In this document: piece by piece, positions 1 through 5,423 of the stretch | How positions within the stretch are numbered: the stretch's first letter is position 1 | How the letters are laid out: each line of letters begins with the position of its first letter | Assembly: GCA_023442755.1 (NCBI GenBank) | Contig: JAEZXS010000232.1 | Location: 1-9,249, forward strand | DNA: 9,249 nucleotides | Source: Pseudomonadota bacterium | GTDB lineage: Bacteria > Desulfobacterota > Syntrophobacteria > Syntrophobacterales > Syntrophobacteraceae | Direction: 5' to 3' | Made by a program: the position numbers and the translations under genes | Notes under the pieces: model-generated | Database searches by the model: none | What the model was told of the DNA's origin: nothing | What the model saw: only the letters and a program-made list of their open reading frames with translations

Positions 1-465
1 GCATCATGCAGTGCCTTTACACCTTCCGTCAACGGCAGGAAATATCGCTTCAGCCAATCTCTCGTGCGATCCTCATCCGGGTAGAATCCTTCGTCCGACA
101 TCGTGGAGCGAAGGTTGCCCCCCGGGGCATATTCCATGACGATGTACTCGATGGCTTCTCCATACCCATCTCCCGGCAAATCGAGGGTGCCGTGGTCTTG
201 AATCTGGAGCACATTCGGGTGCCGTACCTGGGCCATGATCTGCACCTCACGCCGGAACCTTGCAAGAGAAGCTTGTATCGCTTCATCGTCGCTTTCCAGG
301 GAATTCATCCACTTTGGAGATGACCTTGATCGCTACGCGCCTGTCCAGATTGAGCTGGTGCGCCAGGTAGGCTTCCCCCATCCCGCCCTTTCCAAGACTC
401 TCCAGTATTACCCATTTGTTTTCGATGATGCGTCCGGTCTCAAAGGTATTGTTTTTCGTATCCAT
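1..465 (-). pseudogene. Hanks-type Ser/Thr protein kinase, N-terminal part, frameshifted and cut by the window edge
   Basis: The minus-strand frame from ATG 465 gives a typical kinase N-lobe: glycine-rich loop GKGGMGEA (residues 25-32) and the ATP-binding lysine in VAIK (K47). An AAGGAG Shine-Dalgarno sequence lies about 10 bases before this ATG; an earlier in-frame ATG at 543 has no such support. The frame stops at 283 after 60 residues. The next frame continues the same domain to the window edge, with FRREV, MAQVRHPNVLQ, EYIVMEYAPGGNLR and GFYPDEDRTRDWL, all closely matching the intact kinase at 1425-3299. Removing one base from the GGG at 299-301 (plus strand) restores a continuous frame. 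The catalytic HRD and DFG motifs would lie beyond the left edge. The gene is either a real frameshift mutant or carries a sequencing error. If intact it would phosphorylate Ser/Thr in cytoplasmic proteins. Confidence 0.85.
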
Positions 466-502
466 AATGCCCAAACTCCTTGAATGTTTCAGACTGGGCA
501 AG

Positions 503-532
503 AGTATAACTGCGAGGTCGCTTTTGAGACAA
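503..532 (-). promoter_or_regulatory. Candidate sigma-70 promoter of frameshifted kinase gene
   Basis: Read on the minus strand: -35 TTGTCT (527-532), 18-base spacer, -10 TATACT (503-508, five of six consensus bases). Transcription would start near 496, about 30 bases before ATG 465. It lies downstream of the sigma-54 candidate, so the gene may have two promoters. Confidence 0.45.
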
Positions 533-543
533 GATCGCGGCAA

Positions 544-559
544 CAGGTTAAATTACCTG
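544..559. promoter_or_regulatory. Inverted repeat in leader, possible operator
   Basis: CAGGT and ACCTG arms flank a 6-base AT-only centre (TAAATT). The site lies between the sigma-54 and sigma-70-like promoters of the minus-strand kinase, just upstream of the latter's -35. A short repeat like this can arise by chance. Confidence 0.25.
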
Positions 560-593
560 CTCCGCTCCGGATTCTTTGCCTGATATTTCTGTG

Positions 594-609
594 AGCAACT
601 TTTGCGCCA
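594..609 (-). promoter_or_regulatory. Sigma-54 (-24/-12) promoter of frameshifted kinase gene
   Basis: The minus strand reads TGGCGCAAAAGTTGCT, matching the sigma-54 consensus TGGCACR-N4-TTGCW at all but position 5. The -24 GG and -12 GC are 10 bases apart as required, and the base before TGG is a pyrimidine. Transcription should start near 583, giving a leader of about 118 bases before ATG 465. Inverted repeats sit at about -87, -114 and -174, where enhancer-binding proteins usually act. Confidence 0.7.
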
Positions 610-663
610 AGCAATGAAGCGTATATCAGTACCCGTTCATGATGGTGTTAGGCTGTGGGATTG

Positions 664-676
664 TCAATCTGATTGA
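664..676. promoter_or_regulatory. Palindrome TCAATC-T-GATTGA, candidate activator site
   Basis: A perfect 6-base inverted repeat with one central base, centred about 87 bases upstream of the predicted sigma-54 start near 583. The same half-sites, in the same orientation but 11 bases apart, occur at 1204-1226 upstream of the paralogous kinase. This suggests a common regulator. Confidence 0.45.
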
Positions 677-683
677 AAGGCAC

Positions 684-710
684 TTGCAATGCGTTGAAAC
701 TTAATTGCAA
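684..710. promoter_or_regulatory. Inverted repeat TTGCAAT-N13-ATTGCAA
   Basis: Perfect 7-base arms at 684-690 and 704-710, centred about 114 bases upstream of the predicted sigma-54 start at 583. It could be another protein-binding site or a chance repeat in AT-rich DNA. Confidence 0.3.
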
Positions 711-743
711 TCGGAATATTTTGAAGAGTAGAAGTATCCACAA

Positions 744-769
744 AATTGATACTGCCGTTGCTATCAATT
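744..769. promoter_or_regulatory. Inverted repeat AATTGATA-N10-TATCAATT
   Basis: Perfect 8-base arms (744-751, 762-769) around a 10-base centre. It lies about 55 bases past the lipoprotein stop and about 174 bases upstream of the predicted sigma-54 start. As RNA it would be a weak AT-rich hairpin with only a short T run on the minus strand, so a DNA-binding site is more likely than a terminator. Confidence 0.35.
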
Positions 770-824
770 GTAGACACCTCTTCGGGGATACCCGCGTTTT
801 GCTTTGGGGAGCAGTCTCTATTTG

Positions 825-1178
825 CTAGTGCAGCTCTACGACGTAATTTTCCCTGGCTTCTCCGGATATGATCTTTGCGTTAGCCATGTGCTCATCGACT
901 ATTTCCGTGATCCTCACCTTGCCGGTCTCCACTCTCTCATACCTCGCGCCGGATTTTGGCCCAAGCCTTCCCGTTCTTACGAATTTGTACACCGTTAAAA
1001 CTTGGCCGGGACTAGCTCCATCGGCGCTGCCAACGCAAAGATAGGCCGTATCTCCGCTCGTCTCCAGGATTTGGCCTCTCATGATGTACTCATGCCTGAC
1101 CACACCCAAAGTGGCGCATCCGGCCAAAGCAAACAGGAACAAGAAATAAAACATTCTGAATCTATAATTTCCGACCAT
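825..1178 (-). CDS. Small lipoprotein, FlgT-C-like beta domain (tentative)
   Basis: The 117-residue product starts with a short basic region and a hydrophobic stretch ending in the lipobox LAGC, so C21 should be lipidated after signal peptidase II cleavage. The mature part of about 97 residues has no second membrane segment. Its pattern (GQILETSGDTAYLCVGSADG, then GQVLTVYK, then GKVRITEIVDEHMANAKIISG) resembles the small beta-barrel domains of FlgT C-terminus type, which recur in deltaproteobacterial lipoproteins; I cannot name the family with certainty. The Shine-Dalgarno is weak (GGGGGT about 6 bases before ATG). The gene is divergent from the intact kinase and upstream of the frameshifted one, so it may be an envelope partner of this signalling locus. 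Confidence 0.8.
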   Translation of the reverse strand: MVGNYRFRMFYFLFLFALAGCATLGVVRHEYIMRGQILETSGDTAYLCVGSADGASPGQVLTVYKFVRTGRLGPKSGARYERVETGKVRITEIVDEHMANAKIISGEARENYVVELH

Positions 1179-1203
1179 GATTTACCCCCAATCGTTCTTC
1201 ATC

Positions 1204-1226
1204 TCAATCAGAGGGACAGAGATTGA
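1204..1226. promoter_or_regulatory. Inverted repeat TCAATC-N11-GATTGA, candidate activator site
   Basis: Perfect 6-base arms at 1204-1209 and 1221-1226, centred about 139 bases upstream of the predicted sigma-54 start of the kinase (near 1354). It uses the half-sites of the palindrome at 664-676, with a spacer one helical turn longer. Its right edge abuts a TAGAAT -10-like box (1227-1232, minus strand) of the divergent lipoprotein gene, so one bound protein could affect both directions. Confidence 0.4.
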
Positions 1227-1327
1227 ATTCTAGCCGTGATGCCGAATCCGGCACCGCAAAGTACCCAGAAATCGTCGTGATAATAATCATGGAAAATGTC
1301 TTCTGCATTACTCCCCGCCTTGTCTCC

Positions 1328-1343
1328 TGGAACGCTATTTGCT
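1328..1343 (+). promoter_or_regulatory. Sigma-54 (-24/-12) promoter of kinase-phosphatase operon
   Basis: TGGAACGCTATTTGCT matches the sigma-54 consensus TGGCACG-N4-TTGCW at 15 of 16 positions, with A instead of C at position 4. GG (1329-1330) and GC (1341-1342) have the required 10-base separation. Transcription should begin near 1354, about 70 bases before ATG 1425. This rules against the upstream in-frame ATG at 1296 as the start. Confidence 0.75.
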
Positions 1344-1424
1344 AATGTTATCGTCATACTATACGCCATACGCGAGGCGTTATCTTTAGATCCGTTTGTT
1401 CAATATAGGGATGTGAGCGAAACC

Positions 1425-3299
1425 ATGAGCGATTCAGCTCCGACTACTTTTCGGACAGGAGATGTGGTCAACCGTAAGTGGGTGATCCTGGAACTCGTGG
1501 GCCAGGGCGGAATGGGCGAGGTTTATCGGGCCTATCAATTGTCTCTGCAAAGGGATGTCGCAGTCAAAGTCATTTCCCAAAAGATCATCGCGGACATAGG
1601 TGACGATGAGGAAGAGGTCTCCGCCTGCCTGGAGAGATTCCGCCGCGAAGTCCGCGTCATGGCCCAGGTTCAGCACCCGAATGTACTCAAGGTGTTCGAC
1701 TTTGGATCGGTATCCCCGAGGGATGGCGAGTCGGAAACGGTCGAATACATCATTATGGAATACCTGCCGGGGCCAAGTTTGCGCACAACAATGTCTGGGG
1801 AAGGGTTTTATCCCGAGGAAGACCGGACCCGCGAGTGGCTCCTTAATTGTTTTCTGCCTGTTCTGAACGGAGTCTCCGCCCTGCATCGCATTGGCATCAT
1901 TCATCGCGATCTGAAGCCTGAAAACGTCCTTTTCGATGGACCGGTGCCAAAGATCGCGGACTTCGGCCTGTCGCGGTCGTGCCGACTGGGGCCGATTACA
2001 CGATCGGTTGACATCAAAGGCACCCCGGCTTACATGTCACCGGAACATTTCCTCGATTTCAGGCGCACGGATGAACGTGCGGATGTCTATTCGCTGGGGA
2101 AGATCCTTTTCGAGGCCATATCCGGCAAGATCACCTCGGAACAAATCCCCTTCAAGCAGGCTAGTCTCAGGGAACCGGCCGGCCCTTTCTTCGCTGCGAT
2201 TGATGAAATAATCCGGAAAGCGACATGTGAAGACAAACAGGAGCGATTTCAGTCCGTGGAGGACTTGCAGGCGGCAATCGAGAACGCACTCGCTCCTCGG
2301 TCCGCGCCAGGGGGGTCGGGAAAAAACCGGTCGAAGAAGCGGCTATTCGCATATGCCCGGGCACTCGTCCCTGCCATTGCATTAGCGGCTCTCACCATGT
2401 TTGCAGTAAACCATTCTGCAATCCACCCGGGGATCGAGAATACGGCGGCGCATTCAGGCAGAGAACCCGCACGGAACCGGGCGATACCGAATGTGAACTT
2501 AGAGGGGAAAGAGGGGATGCAGGATTCCGGAGCCTGGCAGCCCGACGTTATTGGACGGGATAATGCAGCAATGCACCTGATTCCGGGTGGAGAAATGCCT
2601 CCCAATCCCGCATCGGGTGAAGTCTCCAAAGAACCGCCGCAGAAGGTCAAATCTTTTTACATGGACGAGACCCTTGTAACCAACTACCAATTCATTGAAT
2701 TTCTAAACGATTCTCTTCAACAAACAATCGTAAAGGACAATGCCGTTTTTGTAGAGGGACACCCCTGGATCCTGCTTGGAGAGGTCGTGAAGGGGTACGA
2801 ACCGATAATTTTCAGAAGGGGCAAATTCCAGATAAACGGCGCCCAGCACTCTTCATGCCCTGTGCTGCGGGTGACGGCCTATGGTGCCTCCGCTTATGCC
2901 GTCCACTACGACAAGCGGCTTCCGACCGAAAGCGAGTGGGCTTACGTCGCTTATAAGGAGAAAACCTCGCCCGGCGGCGACACGCGGCAAAATCCAGGTT
3001 CGGCTGAACTATCGAGGCAGACCGACCCTCATGGGATTCACGGTTCCAGCCCGGATTCGATGTTCCCAACACCTGTTTTGGATTCCGAACCGGACATCTT
3101 CGGAATTCGGGGACTGAATGGATATCTCGCCGAGTGGGCCGTTTCCGGAGATAACTCGTCGAGCGACGGATATGTGGTCCTGGGCGGCACTATGAACAAC
3201 GTGAACGGAAAGAACTTTCCCGTGGAGGGGATGAAACGGGGGCCTTGGGACAGTTCGGAAGAGATCGGTTTTCGCACAGTCTCCAGTTCCCCTCGCTAG
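1425..3299 (+). CDS. Transmembrane Ser/Thr protein kinase with periplasmic FGE-sulfatase-like domain
   Basis: The 624-residue protein phosphorylates Ser/Thr in the cytoplasm. Kinase domain, residues about 19-289: loop GQGGMGEV (26-33), K48, alpha-C E75, HRDLKPEN (160-167, an RD kinase), DFG (179-181), GTPAYMSPE (199-207) and C-lobe R274. A basic KKR stretch precedes one membrane helix (about 308-328). Residues about 383-620 form a periplasmic FGE-sulfatase/C-type-lectin-like domain: PGGEM, LPTESEW (499-505), LNGYLAEW (564-571), VVLGG and terminal GFR (615-617). The cysteine pair of true formylglycine-generating enzymes is absent, so it is probably a sensor or binding module. Chlamydial Pkn1 is a known kinase-FGE fusion. 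ATG 1425 matches the paralogue's start and follows the sigma-54 promoter; its Shine-Dalgarno is poor. The PP2C gene follows at once. Confidence 0.93.
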   Translation: MSDSAPTTFRTGDVVNRKWVILELVGQGGMGEVYRAYQLSLQRDVAVKVISQKIIADIGDDEEEVSACLERFRREVRVMAQVQHPNVLKVFDFGSVSPRDGESETVEYIIMEYLPGPSLRTTMSGEGFYPEEDRTREWLLNCFLPVLNGVSALHRIGIIHRDLKPENVLFDGPVPKIADFGLSRSCRLGPITRSVDIKGTPAYMSPEHFLDFRRTDERADVYSLGKILFEAISGKITSEQIPFKQASLREPAGPFFAAIDEIIRKATCEDKQERFQSVEDLQAAIENALAPRSAPGGSGKNRSKKRLFAYARALVPAIALAALTMFAVNHSAIHPGIENTAAHSGREPARNRAIPNVNLEGKEGMQDSGAWQPDVIGRDNAAMHLIPGGEMPPNPASGEVSKEPPQKVKSFYMDETLVTNYQFIEFLNDSLQQTIVKDNAVFVEGHPWILLGEVVKGYEPIIFRRGKFQINGAQHSSCPVLRVTAYGASAYAVHYDKRLPTESEWAYVAYKEKTSPGGDTRQNPGSAELSRQTDPHGIHGSSPDSMFPTPVLDSEPDIFGIRGLNGYLAEWAVSGDNSSSDGYVVLGGTMNNVNGKNFPVEGMKRGPWDSSEEIGFRTVSSSPR

Positions 3300-3357
3300 A
3301 AGCTCATGAGGGGGGCGGCTGTTACTCTTGAAACCATATCGGAAGGCATATCACAGC

Positions 3358-4077
3358 ATGGAAGCGGCTTTCAGGTCTGACAAGGGAAGAATTCGCGCAA
3401 ACAACGAGGACGCCGTCATCATAGACGCACCGGCAGGAATTTTTCTGCTGGCGGACGGTATGGGCGGGCATCGCGGGGGCGAGGTAGCCAGCGACATTGC
3501 AGTCCGAAAATCCTTCACTTCTTTGAAAGCAAAACTCAGTCAACCTGATAACCATAGCGACTACAGGAAATATCTTCTCGAAGCGTTTATGGAAGCGCAT
3601 CGTGCGGTAAAAGATGCTGCACGTGAAAACCGATCGTTAGCCGGTATGGGCACCACCCTGCTCGTGATGGTCGTCGCAAACGGCCTGGTTCACATCGGTA
3701 ATGTGGGAGACAGCCGCGCATACCTCATGCGGGATTCTCTTCGACAGCTCACTAAAGACCAGACTGTAGGTGCATTTCTTATAGAACACAAGCTCATGGA
3801 CTATGACGAAATCGATCCAGGGCACTGGCACGTGTTGACGCAGGCTGTCGGGACTGCTGAGGACCTGGCGCCGGAATTCTTCGAGGCCGGCCTCCTGAAG
3901 GGCGATATCCTGATCCTGTGCTCGGACGGCCTCACGGACATGCTTTCCGATTCGGCTATTGCCGCCATCTGTGCACAGTGCCCGGAAGACGTAGAATTAC
4001 TGGCGGAATCCCTCCTGAGCGCTGCGAACGATAATGGCGGGCACGACAATATCTCACTGGTGATAGTAAAAATCTGA
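3358..4077 (+). CDS. PP2C-family Ser/Thr protein phosphatase (PrpC/Stp type)
   Basis: This soluble 239-residue enzyme removes phosphate from phospho-Ser/Thr using two bound metal ions, and probably reverses the kinase encoded just upstream. All PP2C motifs are present in order: NNED (D18), ADGMGGH (D33), GMGTTL, NVGDSRAYL, LTKDQ, LTQAVG, CSDGLTDML and terminal GGHDNIS. Length fits stand-alone bacterial PP2Cs, with no membrane or sensor part. ATG 3358 has GGAAGG 11 bases upstream and gives the short N-terminus usual for PrpC. An in-frame TTG at 3328, behind a G-rich run, would add 10 residues and cannot be excluded. The gap to the kinase stop is 58 bases with no terminator, so co-transcription is likely. 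Confidence 0.93.
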   Translation: MEAAFRSDKGRIRANNEDAVIIDAPAGIFLLADGMGGHRGGEVASDIAVRKSFTSLKAKLSQPDNHSDYRKYLLEAFMEAHRAVKDAARENRSLAGMGTTLLVMVVANGLVHIGNVGDSRAYLMRDSLRQLTKDQTVGAFLIEHKLMDYDEIDPGHWHVLTQAVGTAEDLAPEFFEAGLLKGDILILCSDGLTDMLSDSAIAAICAQCPEDVELLAESLLSAANDNGGHDNISLVIVKI

Positions 4078-4109
4078 TGCCCCCGGGATCAGATGGAAGC
4101 GGGGATATG

Positions 4110-4137
4110 AAAAAAAGCCGGGCCTTTCGACCCGGCT
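4110..4137 (-). terminator. Intrinsic terminator of the Met/Gly-rich protein gene
   Basis: On the minus strand AGCCGGG and CCCGGCT pair (4131-4137 with 4116-4122) around an 8-base loop, followed by seven T residues (4116-4110). It begins about 34 bases past the stop at 4171. On the plus strand there is no T run after the hairpin, so it may only weakly end the kinase-PP2C transcript. Confidence 0.85.
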
Positions 4138-4170
4138 GAGATAAATTGTTGCCTAAAAGTCATTCATTCT

Positions 4171-4494
4171 TCAGTTCCCCGAATTCATGTGTGGACCCAT
4201 AGTGCCGGTGCCCATGCCCTGACCCATTGTTCCATTACTCATGTGGGGACCCCTTGTACCCGATCCCATTCCAGGTCCCATGGTTCCGGACCCCATCTGC
4301 TGTCCCATCTGAGCGCCCGAGCCCATATGCGTTCCGGAAGACATTCCCGAACCCATCATGGCACCGGTACCTCTCGATCCTCCTCCCATACCTCCTCCCA
4401 TGCCGCCGCCCATTGCATTGGCGACGTAGGTGGAACCCAGCACGAAGGCGAAAGCAAGAATGAAAATTCCGATTTTTCCCGTCAACTTCATCAT
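4171..4494 (-). CDS. Secreted Met/Gly-rich repeat protein
   Basis: The 107-residue product has a clear Sec signal peptide (basic MMKLTGK, hydrophobic core to about residue 20, predicted cleavage after VANA, residue 27). The mature part of about 80 residues holds 16 Met, 31 Gly and 3 His but no Cys. It starts with three MGGG units and continues in degenerate repeats around GSGTMGPGM and GPHM. Such low-complexity sequence is probably disordered. Methionine thioethers bind Cu(I) and Ag(I) and can be oxidised, so periplasmic metal binding or oxidant scavenging are possibilities, both inferred. AGGAG precedes the tandem ATG ATG start; the second ATG (4491) has slightly better spacing. The gene stands alone with its own terminator. 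I do not recognise a named family. Confidence 0.75.
   Translation of the reverse strand: MMKLTGKIGIFILAFAFVLGSTYVANAMGGGMGGGMGGGSRGTGAMMGSGMSSGTHMGSGAQMGQQMGSGTMGPGMGSGTRGPHMSNGTMGQGMGTGTMGPHMNSGN
4174..4413 (-). repeat. Degenerate tandem repeats encoding Met/Gly units
   Basis: The mature part of the Met/Gly-rich protein is built from short imperfect units, each centred on a Met codon next to a Gly or His codon; CCCAT recurs on the plus strand throughout. Units differ in length (about 4 to 9 codons), so this is a protein-level repeat with diverged DNA. Confidence 0.6.
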
Positions 4495-4643
4495 TTGACT
4501 CCTATAACGTTTAGAAATTTTCGATCAAAACTAGCTGGTCGGGCGTACGATCAACTACTGCACGCATATATCATCAAACCAAGGCCGTAACTCGCAGCGG
4601 GGAAAAACATCCCGTACTTTTCTCGACAGAACCTGAACTCGCG

Positions 4644-4664
4644 CTGTGTGACATTGGAACACAG
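4644..4664. promoter_or_regulatory. Inverted repeat CTGTGT-N9-ACACAG
   Basis: Perfect 6-base arms, 150-170 bases upstream of the Met/Gly-rich gene, in the 286-base gap after the four-cysteine gene. It could be an operator. No clear -35/-10 pair or sigma-54 site is visible for the Met/Gly-rich gene in this gap. Confidence 0.25.
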
Positions 4665-4735
4665 AATGCATCAATCTATTCGCGACCTCATTCATACCCT
4701 ACGGCACTACCGGCCTCAGTAACCGATCGCACTAG

Positions 4736-4775
4736 AAGCTGCAGTGCATTCCGGCTACGGATACGCTGCAGGCTT
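4736..4775 (-). terminator. Stem-loop downstream of four-cysteine protein gene
   Basis: AAGC-TGCAG (4736-4744) pairs with CTGCA-GCTT (4766-4775) with one bulged G, and an inner ATTCCG/CGGAT stem closes on a GCTA loop. It begins within 10 bases of the stop of the minus-strand gene at 4781. There is no T run, so it may stabilise the mRNA 3' end rather than terminate by itself. Confidence 0.4.
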
Positions 4776-4780
4776 TACGC

Positions 4781-5059
4781 TTAGAGCAGACCATGCTCGT
4801 GCCCGCTATCGGCGCACTTTTCCAATTTCGTCTGAGAAGTGAGCACCGGAGTGAACGCGGGCTGACCGCCACGACCCCAGACCAGTTTTTCGGAAACGAC
4901 ATTTTCGGTCCAACTGCAATACCTGTCGCCTTCTCTCACCACACATTGCCTGCCCTGCGCAGGACATGCCGAGGTGGTCGCTTCGGCCAAGAGGGGACTC
5001 GCCGAAGTTACGAGCGCCACAGCCGCCACCGCCGCTAATATCCAGGTCTTCTTTTTCAT
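4781..5059 (-). CDS. Small secreted four-cysteine protein, unknown function
   Basis: The 92-residue product starts with a strong Sec signal peptide (MKKK, then a hydrophobic Ala/Val core, predicted cleavage after LLA at residue 25). The mature part of about 67 residues has four cysteines (32, 39, 48, 82), which could form two disulfides in the periplasm, and an aromatic-containing centre (RYCSWTENV, KLVWGRGG). I recognise no domain. AGGA lies 8 bases before ATG 5059. A sigma-54-like promoter (5110-5125) precedes it and a stem-loop follows, so it is probably a single-gene transcript. The downstream Met/Gly-rich gene lies 286 bases away on the same strand and is unlikely to be in the same operon. 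Confidence 0.7.
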   Translation of the reverse strand: MKKKTWILAAVAAVALVTSASPLLAEATTSACPAQGRQCVVREGDRYCSWTENVVSEKLVWGRGGQPAFTPVLTSQTKLEKCADSGHEHGLL

Positions 5060-5109
5060 ATTCTGTTCCTTTCGTTCCGGATCGTTCGTTGCCGTTGCCC
5101 ACCTTATGT

Positions 5110-5125
5110 TGCATTACCCGGGCCA
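5110..5125 (-). promoter_or_regulatory. Sigma-54-like promoter of four-cysteine protein gene
   Basis: The minus strand reads TGGCCCGGGTAATGCA, matching the sigma-54 consensus at 14 of 16 positions (C for A at position 5, A for T at position 12) with correct GG-GC spacing and a pyrimidine before TGG. Transcription would start near 5099, about 40 bases before ATG 5059. Confidence 0.5.
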
Positions 5126-5393
5126 GCAGCTCCGGGCCTGCGCAAAATCAACTATCTCATTGGCATTACGGAATTTATGCAGATAGGACCGGCGCATCGA
5201 CCTTATCCGTGACGAGTGCAAATGAAAGGACCTTACATACACCAGAAAGGATTTTTCAACCGGGTCACCTGAATCACCGCGCAAAATGAACGTCCGAGGT
5301 TGGCCTCCGTAACATCGATTTAACCGAAGCCTCACCTGATTGTAATGGAGCGCGCCTATACTGCCCGCATCCCCAATATGCCAATGCCGTTAG

Positions 5394-5406
5394 ATCAAAC
5401 TTTGAT
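5394..5406. promoter_or_regulatory. Palindrome ATCAAA-C-TTTGAT before olsF
   Basis: A perfect 6-base inverted repeat with one central base ends two bases before the GGGAGG ribosome binding site (5409-5414) of olsF. A protein bound here could repress transcription or block translation initiation. Size and symmetry resemble the palindrome at 664-676, but the half-site differs. Confidence 0.35.
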
Positions 5407-5423
5407 TCGGGAGGCCGAAGTTT

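Larger units (their letters stand above)
466..824. other. Intergenic control region between lipoprotein gene and frameshifted kinase gene
   Basis: I see no coding sequence in these 359 bases. They hold, in the direction of the minus-strand kinase: three inverted repeats (744-769, 684-710, 664-676), a near-consensus sigma-54 promoter (594-609), a further inverted repeat in the leader (544-559), a sigma-70-like promoter (503-532) and the ribosome binding site. This is the classical layout of a sigma-54 promoter with upstream activator sites. No convincing intrinsic terminator for the lipoprotein gene is visible. Confidence 0.6.
5060..5423. other. Divergent intergenic region between four-cysteine gene and olsF
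   Basis: These 364 bases hold no convincing gene. The left part carries the sigma-54-like promoter (5110-5125) and ribosome binding site of the minus-strand four-cysteine gene. The right end carries a 13-base palindrome (5394-5406) directly before the olsF ribosome binding site. Between about 5130 and 5390 I see only a TATACT box (5357-5362) without a good -35. The olsF promoter is therefore unassigned. Confidence 0.5.

Noticed and set aside
283..310. Programmed +1 ribosomal frameshift in the left kinase
   Set aside because: No recognisable slippery codon, internal Shine-Dalgarno or stimulatory structure; mutation or sequence error is simpler.
678..693. Plus-strand sigma-54-like sequence AGGCACTTGCAATGCG
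   Set aside because: Only about 12 of 16 positions match and it would transcribe antisense to the lipoprotein gene with no gene downstream.
1296..1424. 43-codon in-frame upstream extension of the intact kinase from ATG 1296
   Set aside because: No Shine-Dalgarno before 1296, the sigma-54 promoter lies inside this stretch, and the paralogue starts at the residue matching ATG 1425.
2571..3299. FGE/C-type-lectin domain as a diversity-generating retroelement target
   Set aside because: No reverse transcriptase, template repeat or variable-repeat signature is visible in the window.
3328..3357. TTG start adding 10 residues to the PP2C phosphatase
   Set aside because: ATG 3358 has a GGAAGG at suitable distance and gives the usual short PP2C N-terminus. 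The TTG is not excluded because a G-rich run precedes it.
5357..5362. TATACT as -10 box for olsF
   Set aside because: No -35-like hexamer or extended -10 TG lies at a workable distance.
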